Shown piece by piece: positions 11,189-43,971 of a stretch of 64,000 nt of DNA. The stretch covers positions 12,834,001 through 12,898,000 of the forward strand of contig CAVNZM010000002.1 in the NCBI GenBank assembly GCA_963693365.1. Reading direction: 5' to 3'. The stretch's first letter is position 1, and each line of letters starts with the position of its first letter. The DNA is from Amoebidium appalachense. Taxonomy: Eukaryota; Ichthyosporea. The translations under genes were made by a program, and so were the position numbers. The notes below the pieces were generated by a model. That model made no database searches. It was not told the origin of the DNA and was given only the letters and a program-made list of their open reading frames with translations.

Positions 11189-11562
11189 ACTCACACACTC
11201 ACACACTCACACACTCACACACTCACACACACACAGACATGGCCGGGCTGATAGCCGACATGGCGCAACATCGCCAGCACATGGCCTCAGGGGGGGGCAG
11301 CCCCGACCCCTCAATTCTCCGCCAACAACCCCCCCAGAGACCAAGACCCCTCCCACCTCACCCCCACCCCAACGCAAATATGCACCCTCACATGCCTGGA
11401 GGGGGTGTGGGTGGTAGCGGGGGTGTAGGTGGGCCCTCCGGGGCAGGGGGAGGACCCGGTGTGATTGGAGCAGGCGCCCCTTTTAGCGCCCGGGGGCAGT
11501 TTATACCCCACAATGGCAGGGGTCAGGTACCCGGGAGTTGTGTCTTTCCGATGATTGGCTGA
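6444..11562 (+). CDS. CCCH zinc-finger protein (Nab2/ZC3H14-type fingers)
   Basis: Exons are 6444-6648, 7681-8540, 9009-9115, 9889-10156 and 11237-about 11527, with consistent phases 1, 1, 0, 1. Exon 4 encodes three fingers: C-x5-C-x4-C-x3-H (RCDRGLRCHSAQCKRTH), C-x7-C-x4-C-x4-H, and C-x5-C-x4-C-x3-H (MCENFFTCTRKLCCYGH). This is the spacing of the Nab2/ZC3H14 poly(A)-binding class (zf-CCCH_2), so RNA binding is likely. The preceding exon supplies a basic tract (KERKRGKRGGKR) and the rest is Gly/Pro/Gln-rich and disordered. Exon 2 changes frame twice (near 7983-8037 and 8288-8291), each time as if one extra base were present in a G run. The start is the ATG at 6444; an in-frame ATG at 6348 is possible. 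In-frame TGA is at 11560-11562, but CAG|GTACCC at 11527 may be a donor leading to exons near 14 kb. Confidence 0.6.
7399..7437. repeat. C(16)T(23) homopolymer composite
   Basis: Lies in intron 1 of the zinc-finger gene. On the sense strand it is a pure pyrimidine tract about 240 bases upstream of the acceptor. Confidence 0.95.
8876..9161. repeat. (CTT)n, poly(G) and poly(C) around exon 3
   Basis: (CTT)n at about 8876-8910 and G(41) at 8921-8961 precede exon 3 of the zinc-finger gene. C(39) at 9123-9161 starts eight bases after its donor. Confidence 0.9.
9310..9381. repeat. C(n)A(n) homopolymer composite
   Basis: About 49 C followed by about 23 A, in intron 3 of the zinc-finger gene. Further runs follow at 9461-9479 (C) and 9600-9627 (G). 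Confidence 0.95.
9385..9440 (+). repeat. poly(C)-tailed dispersed repeat, 3' end only
   Basis: Contains the diagnostic terminal block of the family: a GTACTTCGTAC core, then ACATTCAAACCCC. It is in the same orientation as the host gene. Confidence 0.6.
10184..10224. repeat. poly(C) tract, about 41 bases
   Basis: Starts 28 bases after the donor of the zinc-finger exon, directly before a dispersed repeat copy. Confidence 0.95.
10226..10405 (-). repeat. dispersed repeat, inverted copy of 46800-46985
   Basis: About 180 bases match the reverse complement of 46800-46985 almost throughout, including GCGTTACGCGCACGCATGC and the block around TTTCAAGCCCAAAGCAATGG. It lies in the last intron of the zinc-finger gene. 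No coding function is assigned; the shared open frame is a consequence of similarity. Confidence 0.8.
10690..10938 (+). repeat. poly(C)-tailed dispersed repeat, long copy
   Basis: Runs from CATAAGCAACCCTGCTCGTC through GAGGATGGGCTCTGCTTATT to GACGCATTCAAAA followed by C and then (CA)n. Its reverse complement matches copies at 31389-31520, 31793-32075 and 38640-38780. It is in the same orientation as the zinc-finger gene. Confidence 0.75.
10975..11080 (+). repeat. poly(C)-tailed dispersed repeat, diverged copy
   Basis: Retains the order of family blocks (GTTGAAAC, GGTGACTTGGGCC, TGAGGATTGG) in diverged form and ends in a C run at about 11070-11085. It is nested just before the (CA)n that leads into the next exon. 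Confidence 0.45.
11120..11236. repeat. (CA)n with (CACACT)n, running into a splice acceptor
   Basis: About 115 bases of CA repeat, the last third carrying regular ACTCAC interruptions. The repeat ends in CAG, which is the acceptor of exon 5 of the zinc-finger gene. Confidence 0.9.
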
Positions 11563-12143
11563 TTGAATGCCTGGAATGTAGTGTGGAATGTGTGGAATGT
11601 GCAGTGCCGAAAGGTACTTGTGCGTAGTGACGACACACTGGGTAGCTAAGATGTGATCCGATCAAGTATAAACGTAGGGCCCTGGGTGATTTCGGGTTTT
11701 CTTCTTTTTTTTGGGAGGGTGTAGTCGGAGATTTTCGTAATCGGCAAATGAAATTTGTGGCTTGGTGCGGTGTGATAGCATGGAACAGATTCCCCTTGAT
11801 GCAAATTCAGGTTTTTTGGTAAAAAAAAAAAAATCGGGGTGGTTCCGACCCTCTTTTTAGGCTTGTGTGTAGTCCGTTTTTTTCTTTTTCTTTTTTTCTT
11901 TGGCTCTATGCCTCTGTATACCCTTTTCCTGTCCTGTTTTTGTGTTTCAAAATTAGAGTTAGGGGTTTAGGCGCCAAAGATTTGGTATTGTGTCTAATAA
12001 GTATATGTGTCACAGTGTTTTCTCCTCGTGGAGATTTTCGTTGAGTCTTTGGGACTCGAATATGATTCTTGTGGTGGATGGAGGATGGGCTTGCGGCTGT
12101 ATCACACAGATATCATGGTCACGATGCACGTGCGCATACCACA

Positions 12144-12144
<1 letters not shown>

Positions 12145-12195
<51 letters not shown>

Positions 12196-13149
12196 CTTAC
12201 ACATTTACGCATGCACTTTCCCTGCAAACACATCCACCTGAGTACACCACATCACCTGTTTTAAAAAAGGGTTTTTCTTCTGGAAATCTCGTAGCCTGTT
12301 TCCTGAATTTTCGGTTTTTTAAAAGTTGATTTTTGTGTTGCACCCGTTTAGGTCATGCGGATACTAGGCATAGATAGTACCATTTGCATTTGCAAGTATG
12401 TAGAGAAAAGCATGGTAATTGATGATAAGATATATAGCAACGATGTTATGTGCTGTTAAAAAAAAAATTTAAATCTGAAAAACATGTGTGGGCTTTGTGA
12501 ATAAAGCCGAAGAAAGATGACATTTTTTATTTTTTTGTCTACTGCACACCGGAGGTGTGCAAATAGAAGCTGTTTTTTTGTGAAAGAGGAAAAGCATGTC
12601 TACACCCACTACCCATACAGACGGCATGTATAGATTTGCGTGATACTTTGAAACATGATGACAAGAGCGCGCGCGCACACACACACACGCGCGCGCGCGC
12701 GTGCGCACGCACACGCACACACTCACACGCACACACAGGCACACACGTAGTGTCACACAAAAACACGCACACAAGCACACACCAAACAAAAAAAATAAAG
12801 AGGGTAGGGTGAGTGTGTGTATGGGGGGGGGAGGGGGGAGGGGCAGGTAAGTTGAGGCAACGCTACATCATTATCTGGTGAGGGTTTGGGGTTGCGTGGG
12901 GGAGGGAGGGAGGGAAGAGGGGGAGGTGATGGGGGGGGGAGGGGGGGGAGGATTGGATGGCCACGGCACATATCTGGGCGAAGGTTCCCTAAATTAGTAC
13001 TTATTCAGGTTCTCTCTCCCTCTTGACAGCAATGCTGTCCGCATCTCCCCGAAAGTTGCATCCAGTAACCGTACTCAAAGTTAGGACTAGTCGTTGAGAT
13101 TGCAATTGGGTGGGTGGGTGGGTGGGTGGGTGGGTGGGTGGGTGGGTGG

Positions 13150-13193
<44 letters not shown>
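12145..13193. repeat. simple-repeat-rich intron or intergenic stretch
   Basis: Contains (CA)n at 12145-12194, CA/CG alternation at 12660-12780, (GGGT)n at 13107-13150 and poly(G) at 13164-13193. A good acceptor (CTCCCTCTTGACAG) ends at 13030, but no matching donor gives a convincing exon. Confidence 0.8.
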
Positions 13194-13195
<2 letters not shown>

Positions 13196-13547
13196 TCGGG
13201 CTCCCCACCAATCCTTCGACCCCCCGTGTGCGTGTGTGTGGCACTGCATGGTCACCTTTGGCGCATTTCCAGATGTATAAAAGAGAACCAAGAAATCAGT
13301 GGTAGAAATTTAAAATGAAGGAAGAGCTAGTAGGACGGGAGGGACTGTCTCTGAAAGAACCTGGCAGGAGAAACCAGTGAAAGCAACAAACACAATTCAA
13401 CGGTGGAGTTCATGATCATGATCCACGCAGGCCCCCTCCAGGACCTCCGTCCGGCCACCTTCCCCTCGAGATCAGAATCAATTTTAGACTGTGTTTTTTT
13501 TTGTTTGTTTAGGGGGAGGGGGGGCGGGGGAGGGAGGGGGGAGAAAA

Positions 13548-13581
<34 letters not shown>

Positions 13582-13785
13582 GGGGGGGAGGGAGGGGAAG
13601 GGGGGGGTAGGCCTTCGTCCCGTGACACAACAAACGTACAGTCTTTTTTACGTTTGCACCATGGGCACAGCGTCACACTGCCCGCTGACACCAGGGTACA
13701 GACACGTGTTCAAATTACTAGTGATTTCAAGTTACTCATATTCGTCTCCATGACGCCCTCCCTCCCTCATGGCTCCAAACCCCCC

Positions 13786-13819
<34 letters not shown>

Positions 13820-13944
13820 CCCCTCGTCCAGAATCTCAGCCGTCCCTTCTCACTCTACACCTCCCCCCCCGCCTCCCTTCCCCCCCGCCAAATACACGCA
13901 CACACACACACACACACACACTTATACACATTCGTTTTTTCAAG

Positions 13945-14315
13945 CCAACATACACGCTGGGCCGGAACAGTGGTCCAAGAGGCTTTGAACGGGAATGGGG
14001 GAAGCCACTGGCAGGAGATTTAGGGTTTGCCACTGGTTCCGGTGATGGCGGAAGGAAAGGTGTGTGTGTGTGTGCGTGTGTGTGTGTGTATGTGTCTGTA
14101 TGTGTGTGTGTACCCGCGTGCGTGTGAACTGCAATACCCTAGCAACCCACTGTTATGAGCAGGCTCAGACACGCAATCATAATGGTCCCCACCGGTTTCC
14201 CCGAACTAGTAGCCCCCCCCCCCCCCCCCCCCCCCGGTCAATCGCGCCGGGCCCCCCCACTGCAGAGGATTATCAAAAAACCCTTGGTAGTCCCCTGCCC
14301 GGGCCCGGCAGGCAC
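13945..14315 (+). CDS. possible 3' exons of the zinc-finger gene
   Basis: Exon 13945-14059 begins after TTTTTTCAAG and ends at AAAG|GTGTGTG. It encodes a Gly/Arg-containing segment (TLGRNSGPRGFEREWGKP) and starts in phase 0, as needed if exon 5 ends at 11527. It ends in phase 1, and the next acceptor CCCTAG at 14142 opens exon 14143-about 14315 in the matching phase. That exon encodes ATHCYEQAQTRNHNGPHRF, then a polyproline run and AEDYQKTLGSPLPG. The end is uncertain (CAC|GTGCATG) and no stop was assigned. Phase agreement is suggestive; the proline run coincides with a poly(C) tract of the kind common in non-coding DNA here. Confidence 0.3.
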
Positions 14316-14536
14316 GTGCATGTGTCCTTGTGTGTGTGTGTGTGTGTGTGTGTCACAGTGTGTGTGTGTGTGTGTGTGTGTGTAAGGTGGGGGGGGGGGG
14401 GGGGGGGGGGAGGAGGGGGGGGGAGGGGGAGGGGAGGGAGGGAGAGCGGAGGTGGGCTGCGTGCACCGGCATATGTGTGCCCTCTTTGAACCTAAAGGCG
14501 CCGCCTGCCTGCATGCATGTGTGTGTGTGCGCGCGC

Positions 14537-14595
<59 letters not shown>

Positions 14596-14917
14596 TGGGT
14601 TGTGTGTGAGTGTGTGGGCGTGTGGGTGCGTGGGTGGGTGTGCGCATGGGTGGTGGGTGGGTGCATGCGTAGGTGCGTGGGTTCGTGCATGCATGCGTGC
14701 GTGCGTGCGTGCGTGTGTGCGTGGGCGGGTGTCAGTCGATGTCCTTCTCCTGACCATACGTTCTGTGCTTCTAATCCCCTTTTGGATCAGGAGTGTAACA
14801 CTGTACATGCATATTGTGTGCGCGCGAGCACATGGGAACAATTCCTGTAATATGCATGATTGCGTCACGATGCATGTTGCACATTGTATGTCTCCATGTG
14901 GTGTATGAAAACGCATG

Positions 14918-14996
<79 letters not shown>
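14060..14996. repeat. (GT)n, (CGTG)n and poly(G) tracts
   Basis: (GT)n at 14060-14115 and 14329-14383, poly(G) at 14389-14410, (GCGT)n at about 14530-14596, and (GT)n of about 37 copies at 14921-14996. No gene is seen between 14316 and 15360. Confidence 0.9.
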
Positions 14997-14997
<1 letters not shown>

Positions 14998-15361
14998 ATG
15001 GCGTGCATCTGTGCGCATGTGTGTGCGTGACCACAGTGTCTGTGTGTACACATGTGAGTTAGTAATGCTATGTACATGTGTGCACGAGCACAGTGTGTAC
15101 ATGTGTGTGTGTGTTATTTTCAATGGTTATTTGTTTTACCGTTTTTTTCCCTGGGGGGGGGCCGTAGTGGTCCCTCATGGGAACTACAACTATTCACTAA
15201 GCACCGACTGTACCTAGCTAGGGTGCCAATGGTGCATTCAGCTAATCTAACACACCTTACATACCAATCCTAATTTTATTACTATCAACGGTTATGTACT
15301 GTATGTACTTAGCGCACTTAACGCGGGGATTTTATCCCCATGGCCTCGCTGGGACAGAGTT

Positions 15362-15481
15362 AACTTGCTGTGAACAGAACCATACTGCAGCAGAATAAGC
15401 TTGCTCGAAGCAGAATAATTTTGCGTAGAGCAGAATATTTCTCTTTTTAGCAGAATAATTCTGCTTTTGCAGAATAATTCT

Positions 15482-15522
<41 letters not shown>

Positions 15523-15580
15523 AATATATTTTACTTTTAGCAAAACCATTCTGCTTTTAGCCGAATATTCTGCAAGTTTT
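15362..15580. repeat. array of GCAGAATAATTCTGC-type palindromes
   Basis: At least six degenerate copies of GCAGAATA(AT) occur, several as near-perfect palindromes such as AGCAGAATAATTCTGCT. They surround a T(31) run at 15485-15515. No open frame is involved. Confidence 0.7.
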
Positions 15581-15887
15581 CTCGGCTGTGCGATGTGGTT
15601 GGGCCCTTAGGGAGGGGGAGAGTTTGTGTGTTTCTCATATCATGAAGAATGATCACTAATTCACTACAATGTAACATATGCACAGGCGTGGTCTAGACAG
15701 CCGGGACAACCTTCTCCCCCTCCCTCCCCGTGCACGACTCGCTCGTTCCAAAGTACATGTTACTCGTATCATGATAATAATATCAGAACATACAGACAGC
15801 AGCAGTATGATTCGCATCGAGGAGAAAGGACTCGGAGGAGCCTCGGAGGGGGTCGACGGGGGAGGAGGGGAGAGGGGAGAGGAGGGG

Positions 15888-16176
<289 letters not shown>

Positions 16177-16186
16177 GGGGGGGGGG

Positions 16187-16274
16187 GGGATGGGGACGTG
16201 CAACTTGTGCAACTTCATTTTAACCCCGTTGTCCACTAGAATACTAGCTAGCTTAGCGCCGCCAACTGGGCAAG

Positions 16275-16347
<73 letters not shown>

Positions 16348-16439
16348 GGGGGGGATGGGGACGTGCAACTTGTGCAACTTCATTTTAACCCCGTTGTCCA
16401 CTAGAATACTAGCTAGCTTAGCGCCGCCAACTGGGCAAG

Positions 16440-16479
<40 letters not shown>

Positions 16480-16481
16480 GA

Positions 16482-16522
<41 letters not shown>
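16187..16522. repeat. tandem duplication with T(n)G(n) composites
   Basis: An 87-base unique unit at 16190-16276 (GGGGACGTGCAACTTGTGC to GCCAACTGGGCAAGTC) recurs almost perfectly at 16355-16441. Each copy is followed by T(n) and then G(n). The period is about 165 bases. Confidence 0.9.
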
Positions 16523-17427
16523 CTGGGCTCGTTCAACACTCAACTACTCATGATCGCAAAAGACTTTCCGTGCATGCCTACAACCTGTAGAATGATGTGT
16601 GCAAGGGCCCCAAGGCCTGACAATCAGCAGGGCTAAATATAGTATTCCTACCCTGCGGATCGACAGTCAACTCATTACGCTATGTTGATTGGCTTCTTTA
16701 CATCCATTTAATCCAACCACTAATTCTATAAAAGTCAATGTGATAATCTATTGGCTCTTTATCAGCGTGTTTATTGCACTAAAAGCATAAAGCTTTATTC
16801 GTGGTCGACGTCCTGAAGCGGCTCCGATTCCTCCGAACTGCCGCATCCGTGTGCGTATACTATAGCCACCTGTAAGTCATTACTGAATGTTTTGTCATTG
16901 GAAAAGGTAATAAATAAAGATTTTTCAAATTTACTATATGTTTCCATTTATCTTATTTTGTAACCTATCGCTTTTGGGCAAAAATTAAACAGCATCAAAC
17001 AGGCTCATTACATGGAGCTAACTAAAATTGTGAACCCCGAAAAAGCATTCCGCAACAGTCCAGAGTCATTGGTCCAGGAAGCACCATGACATAATGCATA
17101 ATGATAAAAAGAGGTTTACAACATTAAAACTTTTTAACACACTCTATATAATATATACAGACTTTGATTGGTTCAATACGCATAGATGAAGAGCCCGGTC
17201 TAAAAGCATGTGACCGCCTAACTTTACCATATTAGGCGCCCATGATTTGTTTTTGTTCCGATGAAAAAGGCCGCCTTTTGGTTTCCGCTTCTCACTCCCT
17301 CACTTCCTCAGGCGCGCCGGCATTACTTTACCCTCTCCTTTTATAGAGTTGTGTGGAGGAAAGAGAAAAGAGAGAGCGAGCTTTGAATACCGAATAGATA
17401 AGTGGTGAAAAGGGCGGAAAAAAGAAA
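16523..17427. other. intergenic sequence upstream of the cathepsin gene
   Basis: Unique AT-rich DNA with no supported gene. The last 150 bases probably hold the promoter and 5' UTR of the peptidase. A weak TTTATAG at about 17339 and a purine-rich leader (17350-17425) precede the ATG. Confidence 0.45.
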
Positions 17428-20986
<3,559 letters not shown>

Positions 20987-21238
20987 GAGATTTGAATAAT
21001 TTGGTTAATAGAAAGGCCACATTTGTAGCCATAATAGGTAGCTAGTAGATCTGGATAAATGTAGCTAGCACGGAAGGGGTGCAGATAAACATACACTAGA
21101 GAGTGCGTACCCAAAAGTGGGATTTTCCTTTTTTGGCGGACCGTGTGCATTGCCAAAGCCGTAAGTAGCACAGGATAATTTTGCTGCTGTAGGCGATTTA
21201 CAGTTAATCATTATAACTATTAAGCAATGGGCAGGATA

Positions 21239-21305
21239 AACTCGAGGTAGATGGATATCAGTACCGGATACCCGGGGTAGATGGATATCAGTACCGGATA
21301 CCCAG
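21239..21305. repeat. short tandem duplication
   Basis: GGTAGATGGATATCAGTACC followed by GGATACCC is present twice in succession, with a period of about 33 bases. It sits in the 1.1 kb convergent spacer between the cathepsin and eIF4G 3' ends, together with C(47) at 21548-21594. I see no gene in that spacer. Confidence 0.85.
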
Positions 21306-21547
21306 ACGCTAATGACTTTGCTGGCTGGGATAGCCTAATCCTAAATATCTATGTTTGGGCGTTCCAAAACGCTGGCGATCCGCAAAGAGAGAGCTCAAGT
21401 GGTTTGAGGCAGCATTGTGATGCACGATTGTAATGATCCGTAGGGATCTATGTAATACACAGCAGTGAGTCAAAATGGAGGTGTGTGTTCGTGTGCTCCT
21501 ATGACTCTTCTAATGCAGCCTTCGTAATCGTGTCGCTACTTCATTGC

Positions 21548-21594
<47 letters not shown>

Positions 21595-21942
21595 ATACCA
21601 CATTCATTTTGCAAAGTCAAATCCAATACTGCTTCACTGGAAGCCATGCCAGTGGATCACCCGCCCTGATCTGTTAAAAAAGGGACCGGGACCCCGGCGG
21701 AGCGGGCGGCCAGGGGATATTGTATCGGTATATATGGATGTGCAAACTAGGACACCTAGTAGCCCATTCAACTCTCCAAGGAAAAAACCAACAAACAAAA
21801 ACCCTGAAAAGTATCTTACCGGGGGCTCCGGGACGAGCTGGGAGGGGTTTAGGTGGGGAGAAGGCTGCTTTACACACCACACCTGCAAAACAATTGACGA
21901 AAAAGAACGACGTGTGCAAACGTGGTCGAATTTAAACTATTC

Positions 21943-21948
21943 TTTATT
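21943..21948 (-). terminator. polyadenylation signal for eIF4G
   Basis: AATAAA on the minus strand about 200 bases after the eIF4G stop. It is the first such hexamer downstream. Confidence 0.6.
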
Positions 21949-22144
21949 GTTGTTCGTTTTGTACACACACACACAAACACAGGCAGGCCCGCTGCCACCC
22001 CAACCTAACCACGTTTGCACACAACACACGAAAAATTATGTACACACGTTGCTCTTTTTTTCGGCAATTCCATTTTTTGGTGAATTCCTTTTTATGCCAA
22101 TTCCTTGTTTGGCAACTGGTGTTGGTGTTGGCCCGTGCTTGGGC

Positions 22145-41270
<19,126 letters not shown>

Positions 41271-41929
41271 CTGCAACAATGTAATCAGTAAACTTTGTGC
41301 TTTGAGGGGCGGGGAGAGGGGCCGGGGGGGGGGGGGGGGGGGTAAGGGTGCGATGACACGTGCATAAAAACATTTCACAAAACCTAGATTTTTTTTTGTG
41401 CTTGCTTTGGTCCTTTCCAGGAAAGGGTTGACCTCAGATTCTAGAAGCCACCAGGCAGGATCGCGATAGAAACGGTGTGGTAGAATAGGATGAGAGCAAG
41501 AAAGGGACAAAAAGAGATCTGGGAGGATCGGAGTGTGCGATCCTTCTGTCCTTTTCTTCTGCTGTGTGAACGTGTTTGTGCATATATTACGCTGGTGGCT
41601 AGAGGAGGAAGCTGAACCATGGGTATGGAGCCGTGGCGCTTTACAAGACCACCACCCCGGCAGAAACAGGGCTAAGGAACAGGGAAAGGAAGGAGAAGAG
41701 CGTCCGGGGAGGGGGGGGGGGGGGGGGGGGGGAGGTGGGAAGGAGGTGGGGAGAAGCAAACGTTTTGTGAAGGGGGAGATGGGCGGCACGAGAAGGGGCG
41801 GCGGCGGCGGTGGGGAGGGGAGGGAGAAAGGGGGGGGGGGGGGGGGGGGGGGGAGGGGGGGGAGGCAACAGAGAAAAAAGGAAACAGTGGGCGAGAACAT
41901 TGAAATCAAAGAATTTTTCACGGGCTTAC

Positions 41930-41996
41930 CGTTGAGGCGAGAATTTGGAAAACGGTGTCAAGCCTGCTGTGTTGTGAACAGCGATCCCGTTTTATA
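41930..41996 (-). promoter_or_regulatory. candidate eIF4G promoter and non-coding first exon
   Basis: On the minus strand CATATAAAACGG (TATAAAA at 41990-41996) is followed about 60 bases later by TCAACG|GTAAGC, a strong donor at 41930. No ATG lies between, so this would be a 5' UTR exon. The exon carrying the start codon, expected between 41929 and 41271, was not identified. Inferred only from signals. Confidence 0.4.
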
Positions 41997-42936
41997 TGAA
42001 GGTTTTGGGGCAGAGACAGTCCCGAAAAACGCTGTGATTGGCTGGAGCGATGCATGCTGTCCGCCAGAGGTGCAAACATATCCTATTGTTTTTTAGAATT
42101 TCATCACGGTGTTTACACGTATTGTAGGTACACGGGTTGTAAGCGTTTATGGGAGCTGAAGATTAAGAGACTCTCGTCGACGTCGTTCGCTGTATTAGAC
42201 GTGTTATAGCATTTCTGATTTCTGCATGAGGTAATGTACGGCGTACGCGCGGCAACTTGTCGCGCGGCATCTATCGGATGTTTATGATATAATATTATGT
42301 GGCAGAAAACCAGCAACTTCGCACGTTGCATATATTCTTGTTTTGTGGGAAAACTCTGCACATACTGGATAATAGCCTATATGTATCCGTGATTATGTAA
42401 AAGCACAAAACCAATTTTAAATATTATTGAAGTTTTAACGTTTCAGAATAGATTTGATTGGTTAAAAACTTTTTGATAAGTGTAGCCATTCACCGACCGT
42501 CACCGACAGCAACGGGGGGATCATCATTTATTCAGTAGACTGCCGCTACTTTGTGGATCTTCTATTCAAAAATCAATCAATTTTTTTACTTCGCTCAAAC
42601 TCCCGAGGTTGGCAGCCATAGGGCCGTCACCCACGCAAACGTTTCGTGTGCAACCGACATGGCTAGCTACATAAAGCCTTCACGTTCGCTTCGACTCCCA
42701 CACACTGTCATACTGTAGCTGTGAAGCACAATACTTGCGAAATTTTGTCTCTTTAGCTGCAGCTTTATGTTTAAGTTTTCCAAAAAAAATTTGGGCTGAT
42801 CTTTGAGTGAATCACACACCCACATTCACAACACTCGCATTAGACCATGGTGTCGAAGGTTTACTGCCTGCTTTGGGCGTTTCAGAATAGAAACCCGCCT
42901 GCTTTCTTCCCAACTCACTCTCTGGTCATAGAATAG
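41997..42936. other. unique intergenic sequence
   Basis: Little simple repeat and no open frame with support. It is the divergent spacer between the eIF4G 5' end and the XPG-like fragment. Confidence 0.5.
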
Positions 42937-43145
42937 GCATTGACGTGTCAACCGTTATATACAACGTGATCGCTCAGTCCACCTTTTCCCAACACGTTGC
43001 AAAACTCAACCACGACAACATTAACATGCCATCCAAAACATGGGCAAACATCACAAACTCCATTTTGGAAAAGATTAGTTCATACGTTTCAGAGCTCAAC
43101 TGTATTCCGGTGTGCGTTTTTGATGGAGAACCGGCACCCACTAAA
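42937..43145 (+). pseudogene. XPG/FEN1-type nuclease N-domain fragment
   Basis: After an AG at 42935-42936, one frame reads GIDVSTVIYNVIAQ, then about 40 residues, then IPVCVFDGEPAPTKE. These match the XPG N-domain pattern: an early catalytic Asp after a beta strand and the P-V-x-V-F-D-G-x-P-x-x-K signature. The frame then runs straight into poly(C) and (CA)n with no GT donor, and no start exon or I-region was found. I therefore call it a truncated remnant. Flap-endonuclease family membership is fairly secure; which member, and whether it came from a host gene or a DNA virus, cannot be told. It lies 0.8 kb from a DDE transposase gene. Confidence 0.5.
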
Positions 43146-43146
43146 G

Positions 43147-43153
43147 AACCCCC

Positions 43154-43184
<31 letters not shown>

Positions 43185-43189
43185 ACCGT

Positions 43190-43229
<40 letters not shown>

Positions 43230-43255
43230 GCACGCACGCACGCACGCACGCACAC

Positions 43256-43287
<32 letters not shown>

Positions 43288-43310
43288 CACACAAACACAC
43301 ACACACACAT
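43147..43310. repeat. poly(C), (CA)n and (CACG)n
   Basis: C(24) is followed by CA repeats, with a GCAC tetranucleotide block at about 43223-43255. It directly follows the XPG-like fragment. Confidence 0.95.
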
Positions 43311-43527
43311 ACTTACATGAGCTCAGGATTTAATCACTCTCTTACCCATTTTAGCAACACATCCCCTTCCTTCCTTCCCCAATCTGTCCCACTTTCAGCC
43401 TCCCCCCCCCCCCCCCCCGGCCCATGATGCCCCCTCCCCCCACATTGATCCTTTCCCCCCCCCCCCCATCCCCCACTTCACTGAAGGCTAACAGCACGGC
43501 ATAACCCATCCTCTCCCCTCCCCCGGG

Positions 43528-43783
<256 letters not shown>

Positions 43784-43971
43784 TTTCATAATTTTGTTTC
43801 TGAGATTCTTTCTCTTCCATCCCCTCCCCCCCCCCCCCCCCCTCCCTCCCCCCTCCCCCCACACACCCATCCATGCAAAGAGGAAAAAGAAAGACTGAGT
43901 GGCAGGGGAGACCGAAGGGTAGGGGAGGGGCGGGGCGGGGGGGGGGGGGGGGGGGGGAGGGGCAACTGCAT

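Noticed and set aside
13027-13477. Two possible extra zinc-finger-gene exons (after acceptors at 13030 and about 13421)
   Set aside because: Acceptors look good and the short frames are Cys/His- or Pro-containing, but no donor combination keeps phase with the next candidate exon at 13945.
14353-15123. Long His/Thr or Val/Cys repeat frames, here and across the window
   Set aside because: These are translated (CA)n, (GT)n, poly(C) or poly(G) and carry no coding signal.
42937-43145. Giant-virus or other viral origin of the XPG-like fragment
   Set aside because: No other viral hallmark gene lies nearby, and the motif is shared by all FEN/XPG families, so origin cannot be inferred from 70 residues.
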